Below are positions 1 to 6,268 of a stretch of 6,879 nucleotides of DNA, one piece after another. The position numbers were made by a program, and so were the translations under genes. The DNA is from Alphaproteobacteria bacterium (GTDB taxonomy: Bacteria; Pseudomonadota; Alphaproteobacteria; UBA7887). The DNA is taken from positions 1 through 6,879 of the forward strand of contig JANQOH010000160.1 of the NCBI GenBank assembly GCA_028289725.1. The letters are read 5' to 3'. The notes under the pieces are model-generated. The model saw nothing but the letters and a program-made list of their open reading frames with translations, searched no databases and was not told where the DNA came from. The number at the start of each line of letters is the position of its first letter. Position 1 is the first letter of the stretch.

Positions 1-813
1 CTGGAACCCGCGGCGCTCAACGGCGTGCGCTTCGCGATGGCCGCCGCGGTGTTCGCGGTGCTGCTCACCGCGCGGCGCGAATGGCGATGGCCGAGCGCGC
101 GCGACTTCGTACGCTATCTGATCCTGGCGGCGGCGCTGGTCGGTTTCTTCACCGCCATGTTCGCGGCGCTGCGCTTCACGAATGCGATCAACACGGCCGC
201 GCTGTTTACGCTGGTGCCGCTGTTTTCCGCCGCGATCGCCTGGCCGATGCTCGGTCAGAAAACCCCGCCGCGCCAGATCGCCTTCATGCTGCTCGCGGCG
301 TTCGGCGCGTTGTGGGTGGTGTTCGAAGGCTCGCTCGCCAACGCGCTGGCGCTCAAGCTGGGCAAGGGCGATGTGATCTTCCTCGCCGGTTGCGTCGCGA
401 TGGCCGCCTTCTCGCCGCTCACTCGCCGCCTCGACGTCGGCGAAAACCTGCGCAGCCAAATGTTTTGGACGCTGCTGGTCGGCTCCGCGCTGCTCGCCCT
501 GATCGCCGCGCCCGACCTCGCGGCGACCGACTGGCGCGCCGTACCGACCCAAGCCTGGGCCGGCATCGCCTACCTCGCCGTCTTCACCTCCGCCGTCACC
601 TTCTACCTGCTCAACTACGCGAGCCTGCGTCTGCCGTCGGCGAAAGTGATGTCCTACAACTACCTCATCCCCGCCCTGGTCGTGGCTCTCGACGCCGCCC
701 GAACCGGCATGATGCCGAGTGCGACGATCTTGGTGGGCGCGGGGATTGCCGCGCTCGCGACATTGTTGTTGCAGGTGTCGGCTGGTGTGCGGCAGCGATT
801 ACAGGAACGTTAG
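1..813 (+). CDS. EamA/DMT-superfamily permease, 5' end missing
   Basis: This is an inner-membrane transporter of the drug/metabolite superfamily, which usually exports or takes up small metabolites; the substrate cannot be read from sequence. The frame is open from base 1 and ends at TAG 811-813, giving 269 visible residues. EamA proteins are normally about 290-300 residues with ten helices in two five-helix repeats, so about 20-40 residues, mainly helix 1, lie upstream. The segment reading LNGVRFAM at codons 6-13 is the family's usual 'P-x-x-x-x-x-x-R-F' entry into helix 2. Further hydrophobic helices follow almost without gaps, separated by short Arg-rich or polar loops, including one around codons 140-150 (TRRLDVGENLRSQ) near the boundary between the two repeats. 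The late motif 'SAVTFYLLNYASLRLPSAK' followed by 'YNYLIPAL' is the typical second-repeat signature. Codon use is strongly GC-rich. The family call is firm; the substrate is unknown. Confidence 0.9.
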   Translation: MEPAALNGVRFAMAAAVFAVLLTARREWRWPSARDFVRYLILAAALVGFFTAMFAALRFTNAINTAALFTLVPLFSAAIAWPMLGQKTPPRQIAFMLLAAFGALWVVFEGSLANALALKLGKGDVIFLAGCVAMAAFSPLTRRLDVGENLRSQMFWTLLVGSALLALIAAPDLAATDWRAVPTQAWAGIAYLAVFTSAVTFYLLNYASLRLPSAKVMSYNYLIPALVVALDAARTGMMPSATILVGAGIAALATLLLQVSAGVRQRLQER

Positions 814-988
814 TCCACCGTCTCTTTAATAACATGCCATACTATTTATATTGCATTCAAAACTAACCGTTCACTTGGGTGTAGCCGAATTGGGATTTGC
901 GCCGCAGGTAACGCAGCAGGTAGTAGGTTTAGACGATATGCCAATCAGTTTAGTGGAATGAGAATGCAACGCTAGTTCCGGTGTCAAA
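814..988. other. AT-rich spacer between convergent genes
   Basis: This spacer separates the stop of the permease gene (+) from the stop of the large membrane-protein gene (-). Bases 825-862 are markedly AT-rich compared with the permease. I see no strong hairpin with a T-run for either gene, so any termination here is not of the clear intrinsic type. The middle of the spacer holds a possible coding remnant, described separately. This is the left edge of the low-GC segment. Confidence 0.6.
863..928 (-). pseudogene. Possible C-terminal remnant of a lost gene
   Basis: Read on the minus strand, the codons from 928 down to a TAG at 865-863 encode TYYLLRYLRRKSQFGYTQVN followed by G and the stop. 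Third positions are mostly G or C (CTG, CTG, TAC, CGG, CGC, TTC, GGC, TAC, ACC, GTG, AAC), like the GC-rich genes nearby and unlike the AT-rich DNA around it. A short hydrophobic stretch followed by RRK and a polar tail would suit the end of a membrane protein. The same frame upstream reads TDWHIV but is broken by TAA codons at 931-929 and 952-950, so no intact gene exists. The stretch is very short and may be chance. I do not recognise the parent family. Confidence 0.25.
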
Positions 989-3280
989 TTAAACCGTGCC
1001 CCCATCTGGCGTCGGTGAAATGAGATCGGCCAAATCTTCAAGCAGCGGTCTCAATTTTTGATGATCGAGAGCAGCAATCGCACTGTCTATCGCCGAGAAG
1101 TGAGAGCCTTGACGATATAGCGCGGCGGCGCGGTCACGTATATCTCGTGCGGCATGAGTGCGAACTTCTTGGTTGGGAAGCTCTCCTTCAGCGAGTCGTC
1201 TCGATATTTCAGCTTTCAGAATTTGTCCGAAATCACCGTTGTCATGGTGCACTACAAGTGCGGCGATACCATAGATCGCTCGCTCGAGTATTGCCCGACC
1301 AGTATGGTGGTTCGCTCCTTTGAACATCCACGAAATGAGTAAATTGGCTATAAAATCGGCAATGGAGTCGCAATCACGATTACGTGCATCGATGGCAGAT
1401 TTGAACAGGGTTTCTGTCAGCCGAAATCTTTCAACGAACTTTATAGATTCTTGGTCAACGGGCACCCAATCAAGAACCGCTATTAGCCATTTTGCGTGAT
1501 CTCGCAGCTTTTGTTTGTTGTGATCTGAGCAGGCGTCGGTGTTCGATACAGCAAGCAGGATAGTGGTAGTAGAAGCAATCCAACGGATCATATCGAACGT
1601 AAACTGAGAACGTTGGGCTATTGCGTGAAGAAAGATTTCTCTATCAGTCTCATGCATTCCCTCCGCCCATTCGTCAAGATTGTCGACTATCTGCTGCGAA
1701 TCCTCGTCGTCCTCCGGTGCGTCAGATATTGCATTCGCGAGTTTAGTGAGTTTCGCAGTGAGGCTCTGCGTGCTTGAGGCCGAATAGTAGGGAGCTAGGT
1801 ACCTGCTATGGATACTGCTTAATGGCGTGTCAGGTTGGTCGATGAGCCGGTTCGCTATGAGCTTTACGCTCTCGCGGACATCTTCGGCCGCGAAGTGCAC
1901 TTCTGGCTCGCGACAACGCAACAAATTGAAGCTGATCCGAGCGAGCTGGTCTACCGCTGAGTGAGTGACAGGCCGTAATTGATCTCGCGGTATTCCTACG
2001 CATCCAATTGTGCCAATTCTTTCCACCAAGAACCTGGTACCCTGAGGACCTTCCACCGTCAAAATCATGTCAGCGCACAAACCCATTTGGCGGATGCCTT
2101 CCATAAGGATGTCGGGCATTTGATGTGCCACGACTCTTTGCACTTCGTTTGCGAGGTATCCTGCGGCGAGGTGGGCATGAGTTCTAGATTCGACTGGGCC
2201 TGCATAATCTATGGTGAGATATTCACGAACGAGGGCCGACAAAGTGTGGAAACATTGTTGGATTTGTTGCTCGTCTTTTCGAGCAATGGAGATTTGGGCG
2301 GTCTGTCTAATATGTTCGAGAGTCTCGTTCACGACACCATCTGAAGAGAGCGGATTTTCAATCAACCATAGCTCACCAAAGAACGTTCTGCCTTTTGCTT
2401 CGATATAGCTTCGATTAATGGCGATCACGGCGTCCATGGCCGCCGCGCTGACTTCATGGTCGCCTTGTTCCGCGTACCTTCGGGCGAAGGAGAAGGCGTA
2501 TTGCATGCCCTGCAAAGCGCCGCTCGTCCAATGGGGATTGACCTGAAAATATGTGACTCTCTTAACATCGTGCTGAGATGCGCTGCGCTCGTCTTCGATG
2601 GTTGGCGTGCCGCTATCTTCCGAAAAAAGCGGGGCGGCGCGTTTCGCGCGGCGCGCCCAAGTACGCAGTTCTTTCTGTGTTTTCCGGACCACTAGTGCTA
2701 GCTGCTGAGTGGGGTTCACCAAAATGAGGGCGCGTCGGTAGCCGCACACAAATAGGACAATCACGACCGTCGTCGACCAGAATGCGACAAACGTCGTCAA
2801 ACCGATCGTATTCTGCTGGGCAACAAGTGAGAGTATGGCCACGCCCAGCGCTAGCAAGAATGAGACAGCGAAAATAGAAAGCAAGAAGGGGTCTGCGCTA
2901 AGCTGGCGAAACAAGCCGTGTGGCATTCGCTCGATATTCACTTGCATTGAAAACAACACAAGGGAGGAAACGATTGCTGTAGCGCCAACCAAAGCGACGC
3001 CAAGGCCTAAGAACAATGACCCCAGTGCCGCTAGTTTAGCGTCAGATCCAAAGCCCTGTTGCATCAAATTCTGGAGTGTTGGTACGAAAAATGCGCTACC
3101 AACAATGGCAACTACCAGCACGCTCAGAATTGTCACCTGACCATGCAAATGCTGCCAAACAAGGTAGCGATATCGCGCAACATCTAGATGATGCCAAAGC
3201 CACGCGTTCTTGCGCGCAACAGCCAATCGGAACCGCGAGAAACCGTCCATGGCGCGTTGACGGACTTTATGAAATTGCAC
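989..3280 (-). CDS. Large DUF2254-like membrane protein with long helical C-terminal region
   Basis: This gene encodes a predicted inner-membrane protein of 763 residues; its function is unknown. Four hydrophobic helices lie near residues 48-67, 86-112, 131-154 and 160-180. The second helix runs into SSLVLFSMQV, then a charged loop (ERMPHGLFRQLSADP), then helices 3 and 4. That order resembles the DUF2254 family, where 'fSi-lva-Q...sPR-l..f..D' precedes the second helix pair. The patch FARRYAEQGDHEVSAAAMDA (residues 265-284) sits where DUF2254 has its 'ALSPGINDP-TA' segment, but it is divergent. Residues 190-763 are soluble and mainly helical, with an acidic linker at about 520-540, and the total is much longer than usual for DUF2254 (about 400-450). 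GTG at 3280 is the first possible start because an in-frame TGA directly precedes it; ATG at 3250 (residue 11) is the alternative. Neither has a clear ribosome site. The gene's base composition is visibly lower in G+C than both flanks, suggesting transfer. Confidence 0.8.
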   Translation of the reverse strand: MQFHKVRQRAMDGFSRFRLAVARKNAWLWHHLDVARYRYLVWQHLHGQVTILSVLVVAIVGSAFFVPTLQNLMQQGFGSDAKLAALGSLFLGLGVALVGATAIVSSLVLFSMQVNIERMPHGLFRQLSADPFLLSIFAVSFLLALGVAILSLVAQQNTIGLTTFVAFWSTTVVIVLFVCGYRRALILVNPTQQLALVVRKTQKELRTWARRAKRAAPLFSEDSGTPTIEDERSASQHDVKRVTYFQVNPHWTSGALQGMQYAFSFARRYAEQGDHEVSAAAMDAVIAINRSYIEAKGRTFFGELWLIENPLSSDGVVNETLEHIRQTAQISIARKDEQQIQQCFHTLSALVREYLTIDYAGPVESRTHAHLAAGYLANEVQRVVAHQMPDILMEGIRQMGLCADMILTVEGPQGTRFLVERIGTIGCVGIPRDQLRPVTHSAVDQLARISFNLLRCREPEVHFAAEDVRESVKLIANRLIDQPDTPLSSIHSRYLAPYYSASSTQSLTAKLTKLANAISDAPEDDEDSQQIVDNLDEWAEGMHETDREIFLHAIAQRSQFTFDMIRWIASTTTILLAVSNTDACSDHNKQKLRDHAKWLIAVLDWVPVDQESIKFVERFRLTETLFKSAIDARNRDCDSIADFIANLLISWMFKGANHHTGRAILERAIYGIAALVVHHDNGDFGQILKAEISRRLAEGELPNQEVRTHAARDIRDRAAALYRQGSHFSAIDSAIAALDHQKLRPLLEDLADLISPTPDGGTV

Positions 3281-3290
3281 TCAAACGATG
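3279..3290. repeat. 12-base direct repeat, copy at the GTG start
   Basis: The plus-strand sequence ACTCAAACGATG occurs here and again, exactly, at 3371-3382, 92 bases away. This copy overlaps the presumed GTG start and the preceding in-frame TGA of the large membrane protein. The other copy lies in the middle of its upstream spacer. Two identical 12-mers this close are unlikely by chance. They may be a duplicated regulator site or a leftover of a small duplication or insertion. Confidence 0.6.
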
Positions 3291-3335
3291 CGCTCGTTTT
3301 TTGCCAAGCGAGATTCAATGCTTGTGCCGTGTACC

Positions 3336-3351
3336 CGGCAGCTAGCTACCG
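3336..3351. promoter_or_regulatory. Near-perfect 16-base dyad, candidate operator
   Basis: CGGCAGCTAGCTACCG reads as an inverted repeat centred between 3343 and 3344, with one mismatched pair (C3339 against A3348). It lies in the leader region of the large membrane-protein gene, about 60 bases before the GTG start and roughly 50 bases after a TATACT box on the same strand. The position suits a repressor site or a short RNA hairpin. No regulator gene is in view. Confidence 0.35.
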
Positions 3352-3370
3352 AAAAACTAGATCAGCGGGA

Positions 3371-3382
3371 ACTCAAACGATG
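3371..3382. repeat. 12-base direct repeat, upstream copy
   Basis: This is the second exact copy of ACTCAAACGATG. It lies about 90 bases upstream of the start of the large membrane-protein gene (minus strand) and just downstream, in the direction of transcription, of the TATACT box at 3394-3399. The flanking bases of the two copies differ, so the identity is limited to the 12 bases. Confidence 0.6.
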
Positions 3383-3393
3383 AATCAACTGAA

Positions 3394-3399
3394 AGTATA
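3394..3399 (-). promoter_or_regulatory. Possible -10 box for the large membrane-protein gene
   Basis: On the minus strand this reads TATACT, five of six matches to the sigma-70 -10 consensus, in an otherwise AT-rich spacer and pointing at the gene that starts at 3280. There is no good -35 at the usual spacing: TTGAAG lies only 11 bases upstream of it, and at 17-18 bases there is only a poor TTGGGC. It is a weak candidate that would give a leader of roughly 105-110 bases carrying the dyad and one 12-mer. Confidence 0.3.
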
Positions 3400-3502
3400 C
3401 TGAATTGCGACTTCAACGCCCAAAAAATGTGGATTGGACAAAATGCTAACTGAAAATCCAAAAAAAGAAGGGGCGTTAACCAACGAAAATGCGATCCGCG
3501 AA

Positions 3503-3521
3503 GCCGCTTTGCAAAAGCAGC
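3503..3521 (-). terminator. Hairpin just after the desaturase stop, weak terminator candidate
   Basis: Four bases past the TAG of the desaturase gene (minus strand), GCTGCTTT and AAAGCGGC can form an 8-pair stem, including one G-T pair, around the loop TGC. The position suits transcript ending. No T-run follows directly; the first long T-run on that strand is at about 3462-3469, some 35 bases later. It could act as a 3'-end stabiliser rather than an intrinsic terminator. Confidence 0.35.
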
Positions 3522-3524
3522 TAC

Positions 3525-4547
3525 CTAACCATTCACCGCCCGTTTCGCCCTCATCCGCTCGCGCATCCTTGCGTGCCCTTCTTCGGTGCCGTCGTGGAAG
3601 GTGCCGAACCATTGGTCTAGGGGGGCGAGGCTGCCGCCGTAGTTGCACTCGAAATATTTGTGGTGCAGGTAGTGGAAATAGTTGCCCCCGTCGATCGCGA
3701 GCTTGTTGCCGGGTTTGAGCTTGTCGTGGCCGCAATGGCCGAGCGCCGGGTAGAACGCGGCGAGGTGGATCTGATAGAGCGCGTTCACCGGGTGCAGCGC
3801 GAGCAGCCACTGCACAACGACGGTCGAGAAATAAATGATCAGCTCCACCGGGTGCATGGCGAGGCCGGACCATGGCCCGATCTCGACATTGCGGTGGTGC
3901 ACATTGTGCACGGTCTTGTACAGCCAGCGCGCGTGCAGCAGGCGGTGGCCGAGATAAAAGTGGATCGCGTGGATCACCGGCGCGAGCAGGAGCAGCAGCG
4001 CGAACCAGCCCCAGAACAGAACCGGATGCGCGTCCAGGCTGAACAGGCCGAGAAAGCCGTTCGCGAACGCCCAATAGGTCACCGCCTCATACGCCGTGAT
4101 GATCGGCACCGCATAGGTCAGCGCGCGGAAGATATTGTCGCGCACTTGATCCTTGAACAGAAAGCGCCGGCTGTTGGTGGCGAACGGCTTCGGCGTGAAG
4201 CGGAGGCCGTCGCCCTGGCCCTTGAAGGTGTAGAAATAGAGGTGCAGCCCGCCGAACAGCAGCAGGATGAACGCGAAGTTGCGCGCGAACAGAATGCCGA
4301 TCCACCACAGCTCGAACGTCTGCATGGCGGCCAGCGGCGGGGTGAGAAACGCCCAGGTGATCAGCGTGACGCCGAGCCAAAACGCATTATACGGCCAGAG
4401 ATAGCCCGGAAAACCGAACAGCCATTTGAGCGTTTCGCGCGGCCGCGGCGGCCAGGCATTGATCGGCGCGAGCTGGATCGGCCCGGACGGCTTCCAGCCG
4501 GCGCCCGTATTCCCGATCCCGTCTTGGTCGGCCGTGGTATCCGCCAT
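3525..4547 (-). CDS. Sterol desaturase/fatty acid hydroxylase family protein
   Basis: This is an integral-membrane di-iron oxygenase of the fatty acid hydroxylase superfamily. Such enzymes use O2 to hydroxylate or desaturate lipids such as sterols, fatty acids, alkylglycerols or carotenoids. The 340-residue protein carries the expected histidine clusters: HFYLGHRLLH (H196, H201, H205), HNVHH (H214, H217, H218) and HYLHH (H292, H295, H296), with extra candidate ligands H232, H271 and H274. Hydrophobic segments near 50-70, 82-104, 143-160, 176-198 and 234-255 provide the membrane scaffold, with the His clusters on the cytosolic side as in the family. I chose ATG at 4547 because GGGAGG (4554-4559) precedes it by six bases. 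The frame stays open for 19 more codons upstream, but that part is Arg-rich and unlike a protein start. It is transcribed divergently from the SLATT-like gene. The exact substrate cannot be read; GC content is host-like. Confidence 0.92.
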   Translation of the reverse strand: MADTTADQDGIGNTGAGWKPSGPIQLAPINAWPPRPRETLKWLFGFPGYLWPYNAFWLGVTLITWAFLTPPLAAMQTFELWWIGILFARNFAFILLLFGGLHLYFYTFKGQGDGLRFTPKPFATNSRRFLFKDQVRDNIFRALTYAVPIITAYEAVTYWAFANGFLGLFSLDAHPVLFWGWFALLLLLAPVIHAIHFYLGHRLLHARWLYKTVHNVHHRNVEIGPWSGLAMHPVELIIYFSTVVVQWLLALHPVNALYQIHLAAFYPALGHCGHDKLKPGNKLAIDGGNYFHYLHHKYFECNYGGSLAPLDQWFGTFHDGTEEGHARMRERMRAKRAVNG

Positions 4548-4567
4548 CACCTGCCTCCCGCCGCGCG

Positions 4568-4626
4568 CTCTCGCGCGTCGAACCAGTACAGCACGCCCTT
4601 GCACCGCGGTTCAACTGGCGCGAGAG
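4568..4626. promoter_or_regulatory. Two-tier inverted repeat in a divergent promoter region
   Basis: In the 149-base gap between the divergent desaturase and SLATT-like genes, CTCTCGCGC (4568-4576) is the exact reverse complement of GCGCGAGAG (4618-4626). Inside these arms, GAACC (4580-4584) pairs with GGTTC (4608-4612). The arrangement gives a 9-pair outer and 5-pair inner stem around a 23-base loop. It may be a shared operator for the two promoters or a leader structure. High GC makes chance arms more likely, so this is tentative. Confidence 0.35.
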
Positions 4627-4696
4627 TGACACGGCGTTTCGTTCATCGGCGAAATCGACGCCGCCGCCACGCCCACGCTGCATGTGAGGAGGCACG

Positions 4697-5206
4697 ATGA
4701 CCACGCAAGCCTATGACGATGTGCGCGCCGTCGCGGCCCGGCGCCAGATTGAATGCATGGTTCTCGGCATCGGGTACGACAGCCGGATGCATTTTCTGAG
4801 CAAGATCAACTGGGTGACCATCATCGTGCCGGCGCTGTTGTCGCTGTTTGCGGGCGGCGCGATTTTTGCCGGCGGCGTGTGGACGGTCTTTGGTGGCGCC
4901 GCGGCCTTGCTAAGCGCGCTTTTGATTATGATGCACAAAGGCCGCAACGGAGCCGCCGATCAAGCCGAATGCGGGCGGTTGTCACGGGAATATATCGCCC
5001 TGAGCGCCAAGTTCCGCACCTTACAAGACGTCGAAACCGGCAATCTCAACGAACGCATGCTCGCGCTCGACGACGAGCTGGCGTCGATCCGCAAATCCGC
5101 GGGCGTCGACTTGCCGGAGAGCGAACGGAAACAAGCCGCGTTCACGCTCGGCCAGATCATGGAATCGCAAGCGCTCACCGGGCGCCCACCGCTGGTGAAA
5201 CATTAG
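4697..5206 (+). CDS. Small two-helix membrane protein, SLATT-like
   Basis: The 169-residue protein has a short N-terminal helical region (1-35) and two closely spaced membrane helices (about 38-58 and 61-79) joined by a very short turn. A long charged helix follows (82-135; RNGAADQAECGRLSREYIAL then SAKFRTL), and then a polar tail. This layout, with the 'H-K-G-R...A..H/C..L...Y..L...' stretch right after helix 2, resembles the SLATT family. SLATT proteins are 2TM proteins proposed to be pore-forming effectors tied to nucleotide-second-messenger (SMODS/CD-NTase, SLOG) conflict systems. No such partner is seen within the window, so this would be an orphan. ATG at 4697 is preceded by AGGAGG (4687-4692) with a four-base gap. 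GC content is host-like. The topology is clear from sequence; the family call is by pattern recall only and could be a generic 2TM coiled-coil protein. Confidence 0.8.
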   Translation: MTTQAYDDVRAVAARRQIECMVLGIGYDSRMHFLSKINWVTIIVPALLSLFAGGAIFAGGVWTVFGGAAALLSALLIMMHKGRNGAADQAECGRLSREYIALSAKFRTLQDVETGNLNERMLALDDELASIRKSAGVDLPESERKQAAFTLGQIMESQALTGRPPLVKH

Positions 5207-5285
5207 CCGCGCATCAAATTTCCGGGACGGGTGTTCCGATTGCGGCGCACCGCATTGCCTTGCGCGGGTGGTGATCCGGCGGGGC

Positions 5286-5819
5286 CTAGGTGACCCAAGG
5301 GTGCTTGTCTTGAATCGGCACGCTGCAGTCCGGCAGGTGCGCTTCGAACAACGACACGCTCTTGGCGTACCAATCGCGAAGCGCCGTCCACGGCTCTGGA
5401 ACATCGCCCCACCAATGGAACCGGGTCCACAGAAAGAGACTGCCGGCGTAAATCGTGTAGTCGCAACCGTCGAGACCCAGTCTCCGATTCATCGGCAGGA
5501 AGGGCGCCAGGTGCATGTCGGTCAATTCGGCGACCAATCCGGTGGCGTCGGTTTCGGGAACCGGCGCGTCGGACACATAGAGGTAGCGATAATAAATGTC
5601 GTCCTGCTCGGTGCGCATGGCGGGGGCCACGACGCGGCGCACGTGCCAGCTCTGTTCGTGAATAAAAAGCGACCAGGATGCGTCCGGGTCGAACGATGCC
5701 TGGCGCACCAGAGCGAACGCCTGGTCGGCGCGCCGGAATCGGGTGGCGGTGTAAAGCTCAAGGGGCGTCTCGAGATAGCCTTCGACCGCCTCTTCGGCGA
5801 CCCGTACGCGCTCTTCCAT
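5286..5819 (-). CDS. Hypothetical Trp/Tyr-rich 177-residue protein
   Basis: I do not recognise a named family. The protein is soluble, with no signal peptide or membrane helix, mildly acidic, and unusually rich in aromatic residues: eight Trp (49, 58, 131, 136, 137, 144, 150, 175) and many Tyr. The first 25 residues look helical. The middle has alternating patterns (SWSLFIHEQSWHVRRVV, residues 48-64; DDIYYRYLYVSDAPV, residues 73-87) that suggest beta strands. The C-terminal part (FHWWGDVPEPWTALRDWYAK, residues 134-153) recalls a pattern seen in many small uncharacterised bacterial proteins, some of them immunity-like; that is recall, not proof. ATG at 5819 has a GGGGA-like site a few bases before it. 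The same frame stays open to a TGA at 5885-5883 without another standard start, so the start is probable rather than certain. It lies convergent with the SLATT-like gene. Confidence 0.7.
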   Translation of the reverse strand: MEERVRVAEEAVEGYLETPLELYTATRFRRADQAFALVRQASFDPDASWSLFIHEQSWHVRRVVAPAMRTEQDDIYYRYLYVSDAPVPETDATGLVAELTDMHLAPFLPMNRRLGLDGCDYTIYAGSLFLWTRFHWWGDVPEPWTALRDWYAKSVSLFEAHLPDCSVPIQDKHPWVT

Positions 5820-6037
5820 CCAATCCCCGATGCTTTCGACGGCAACGCCATTGCGCGGGCCGTGTTCCGCGCCAACCGTCGGTCAGGCCGGTTTCGCCCA
5901 ATGGCTTGGCGAGAAGCTTACACGATCGGCCGCCCATGTTTCGGATCGCGTTCTGGTCGCCGAAATCCAAGCTCTCGGCACCGCGGACCAGGCGTCGGTC
6001 CCATTTGCGGCCGCGCCCGCGGGAGGCGTGTTGCGCG
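5820..6037. other. Spacer upstream of the Trp-rich gene
   Basis: These 218 bases separate two minus-strand genes. The bases next to the Trp-rich gene could encode a 21-residue in-frame extension of it (5882-5820), but no usual start codon is present. Near 6011-6022 there are GC-rich palindromes (GCGGCCGC, CCCGCGGG) just past the end of the small disordered-protein gene, with no T-run after them. I see no convincing promoter or terminator. Confidence 0.4.
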
Positions 6038-6268
6038 CTATTTCTTGGCGCCGCGCCGCTTTTTCTTTCCGAACACGTCGTGCCAGTTGCTGCGATAGGC
6101 GTCGGTCACCGCTTTCTGGTTTTCGCCCCGGCTGTAGCTCGCGGACGCATCGGATTTGGCGCCGTCCGCGTCGCCCGACGCGCCGTCGCCCGCATCACCC
6201 CCCGACGTGTCCTTCGCCTCGGACCTGGTTTCCGTTTTCGCTTTGTCTTTTCCGCCCGAATCCGTCAT
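6038..6268 (-). CDS. Small, largely disordered protein with basic C-terminal patch
   Basis: The 76-residue protein has a Gly/Asp/Ser/Ala/Lys-rich, probably disordered first half (residues 1-44). A compact-looking C-terminal segment follows, containing SRGENQKAVTDAYRSNWHDV (residues 46-65) and ending in FGKKKRRGAKK. The amphipathic, Trp-containing patch and the Lys/Arg tail look selected rather than accidental. I recall similar short proteins ending in 'GENQK-V..AY..NW..iF.KK' in alphaproteobacteria, without known function. A nucleic-acid or membrane-surface contact through the basic tail is only a guess. The ATG at 6268 has GGAG two bases upstream, which is closer than usual, so the ribosome site is weak. 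The gene is divergent from the DUF6455-type gene and shares its promoter region. GC-rich codon use matches the host. Confidence 0.65.
   Translation of the reverse strand: MTDSGGKDKAKTETRSEAKDTSGGDAGDGASGDADGAKSDASASYSRGENQKAVTDAYRSNWHDVFGKKKRRGAKK

Noticed and set aside
1979..2344. Plus-strand frames inside the large membrane-protein gene
   Set aside because: They lie fully within a 763-codon minus-strand gene, have no ribosome site and show no recognisable protein.
3434..3718. Plus-strand frame starting in the AT-rich spacer and running into the desaturase gene
   Set aside because: Its second half is antisense to the desaturase C-terminus and becomes Cys/Arg-rich; there is no ribosome site, and no domain is visible.
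4548..4604. Upstream 19-codon extension of the desaturase
   Set aside because: The extension is Arg-rich and protein-unlike, while ATG at 4547 has GGGAGG at ideal spacing.
4637..4654. TTTCG/CGAAA inverted repeat before the SLATT-like gene
   Set aside because: Five-base arms in a GC-rich spacer are expected by chance.
3660..4700. Long open plus-strand frame (346 codons) opposite the desaturase gene
   Set aside because: Its Arg/Glu/Gln-rich product is the typical antisense of a GC-rich gene, and the minus strand has all histidine motifs and a good ribosome site.
5241..5254. Small hairpin TGCGG-CGCA-CCGCA between the convergent genes
   Set aside because: The stem has only five pairs and there is no T-run on either strand, so I do not call it a terminator.
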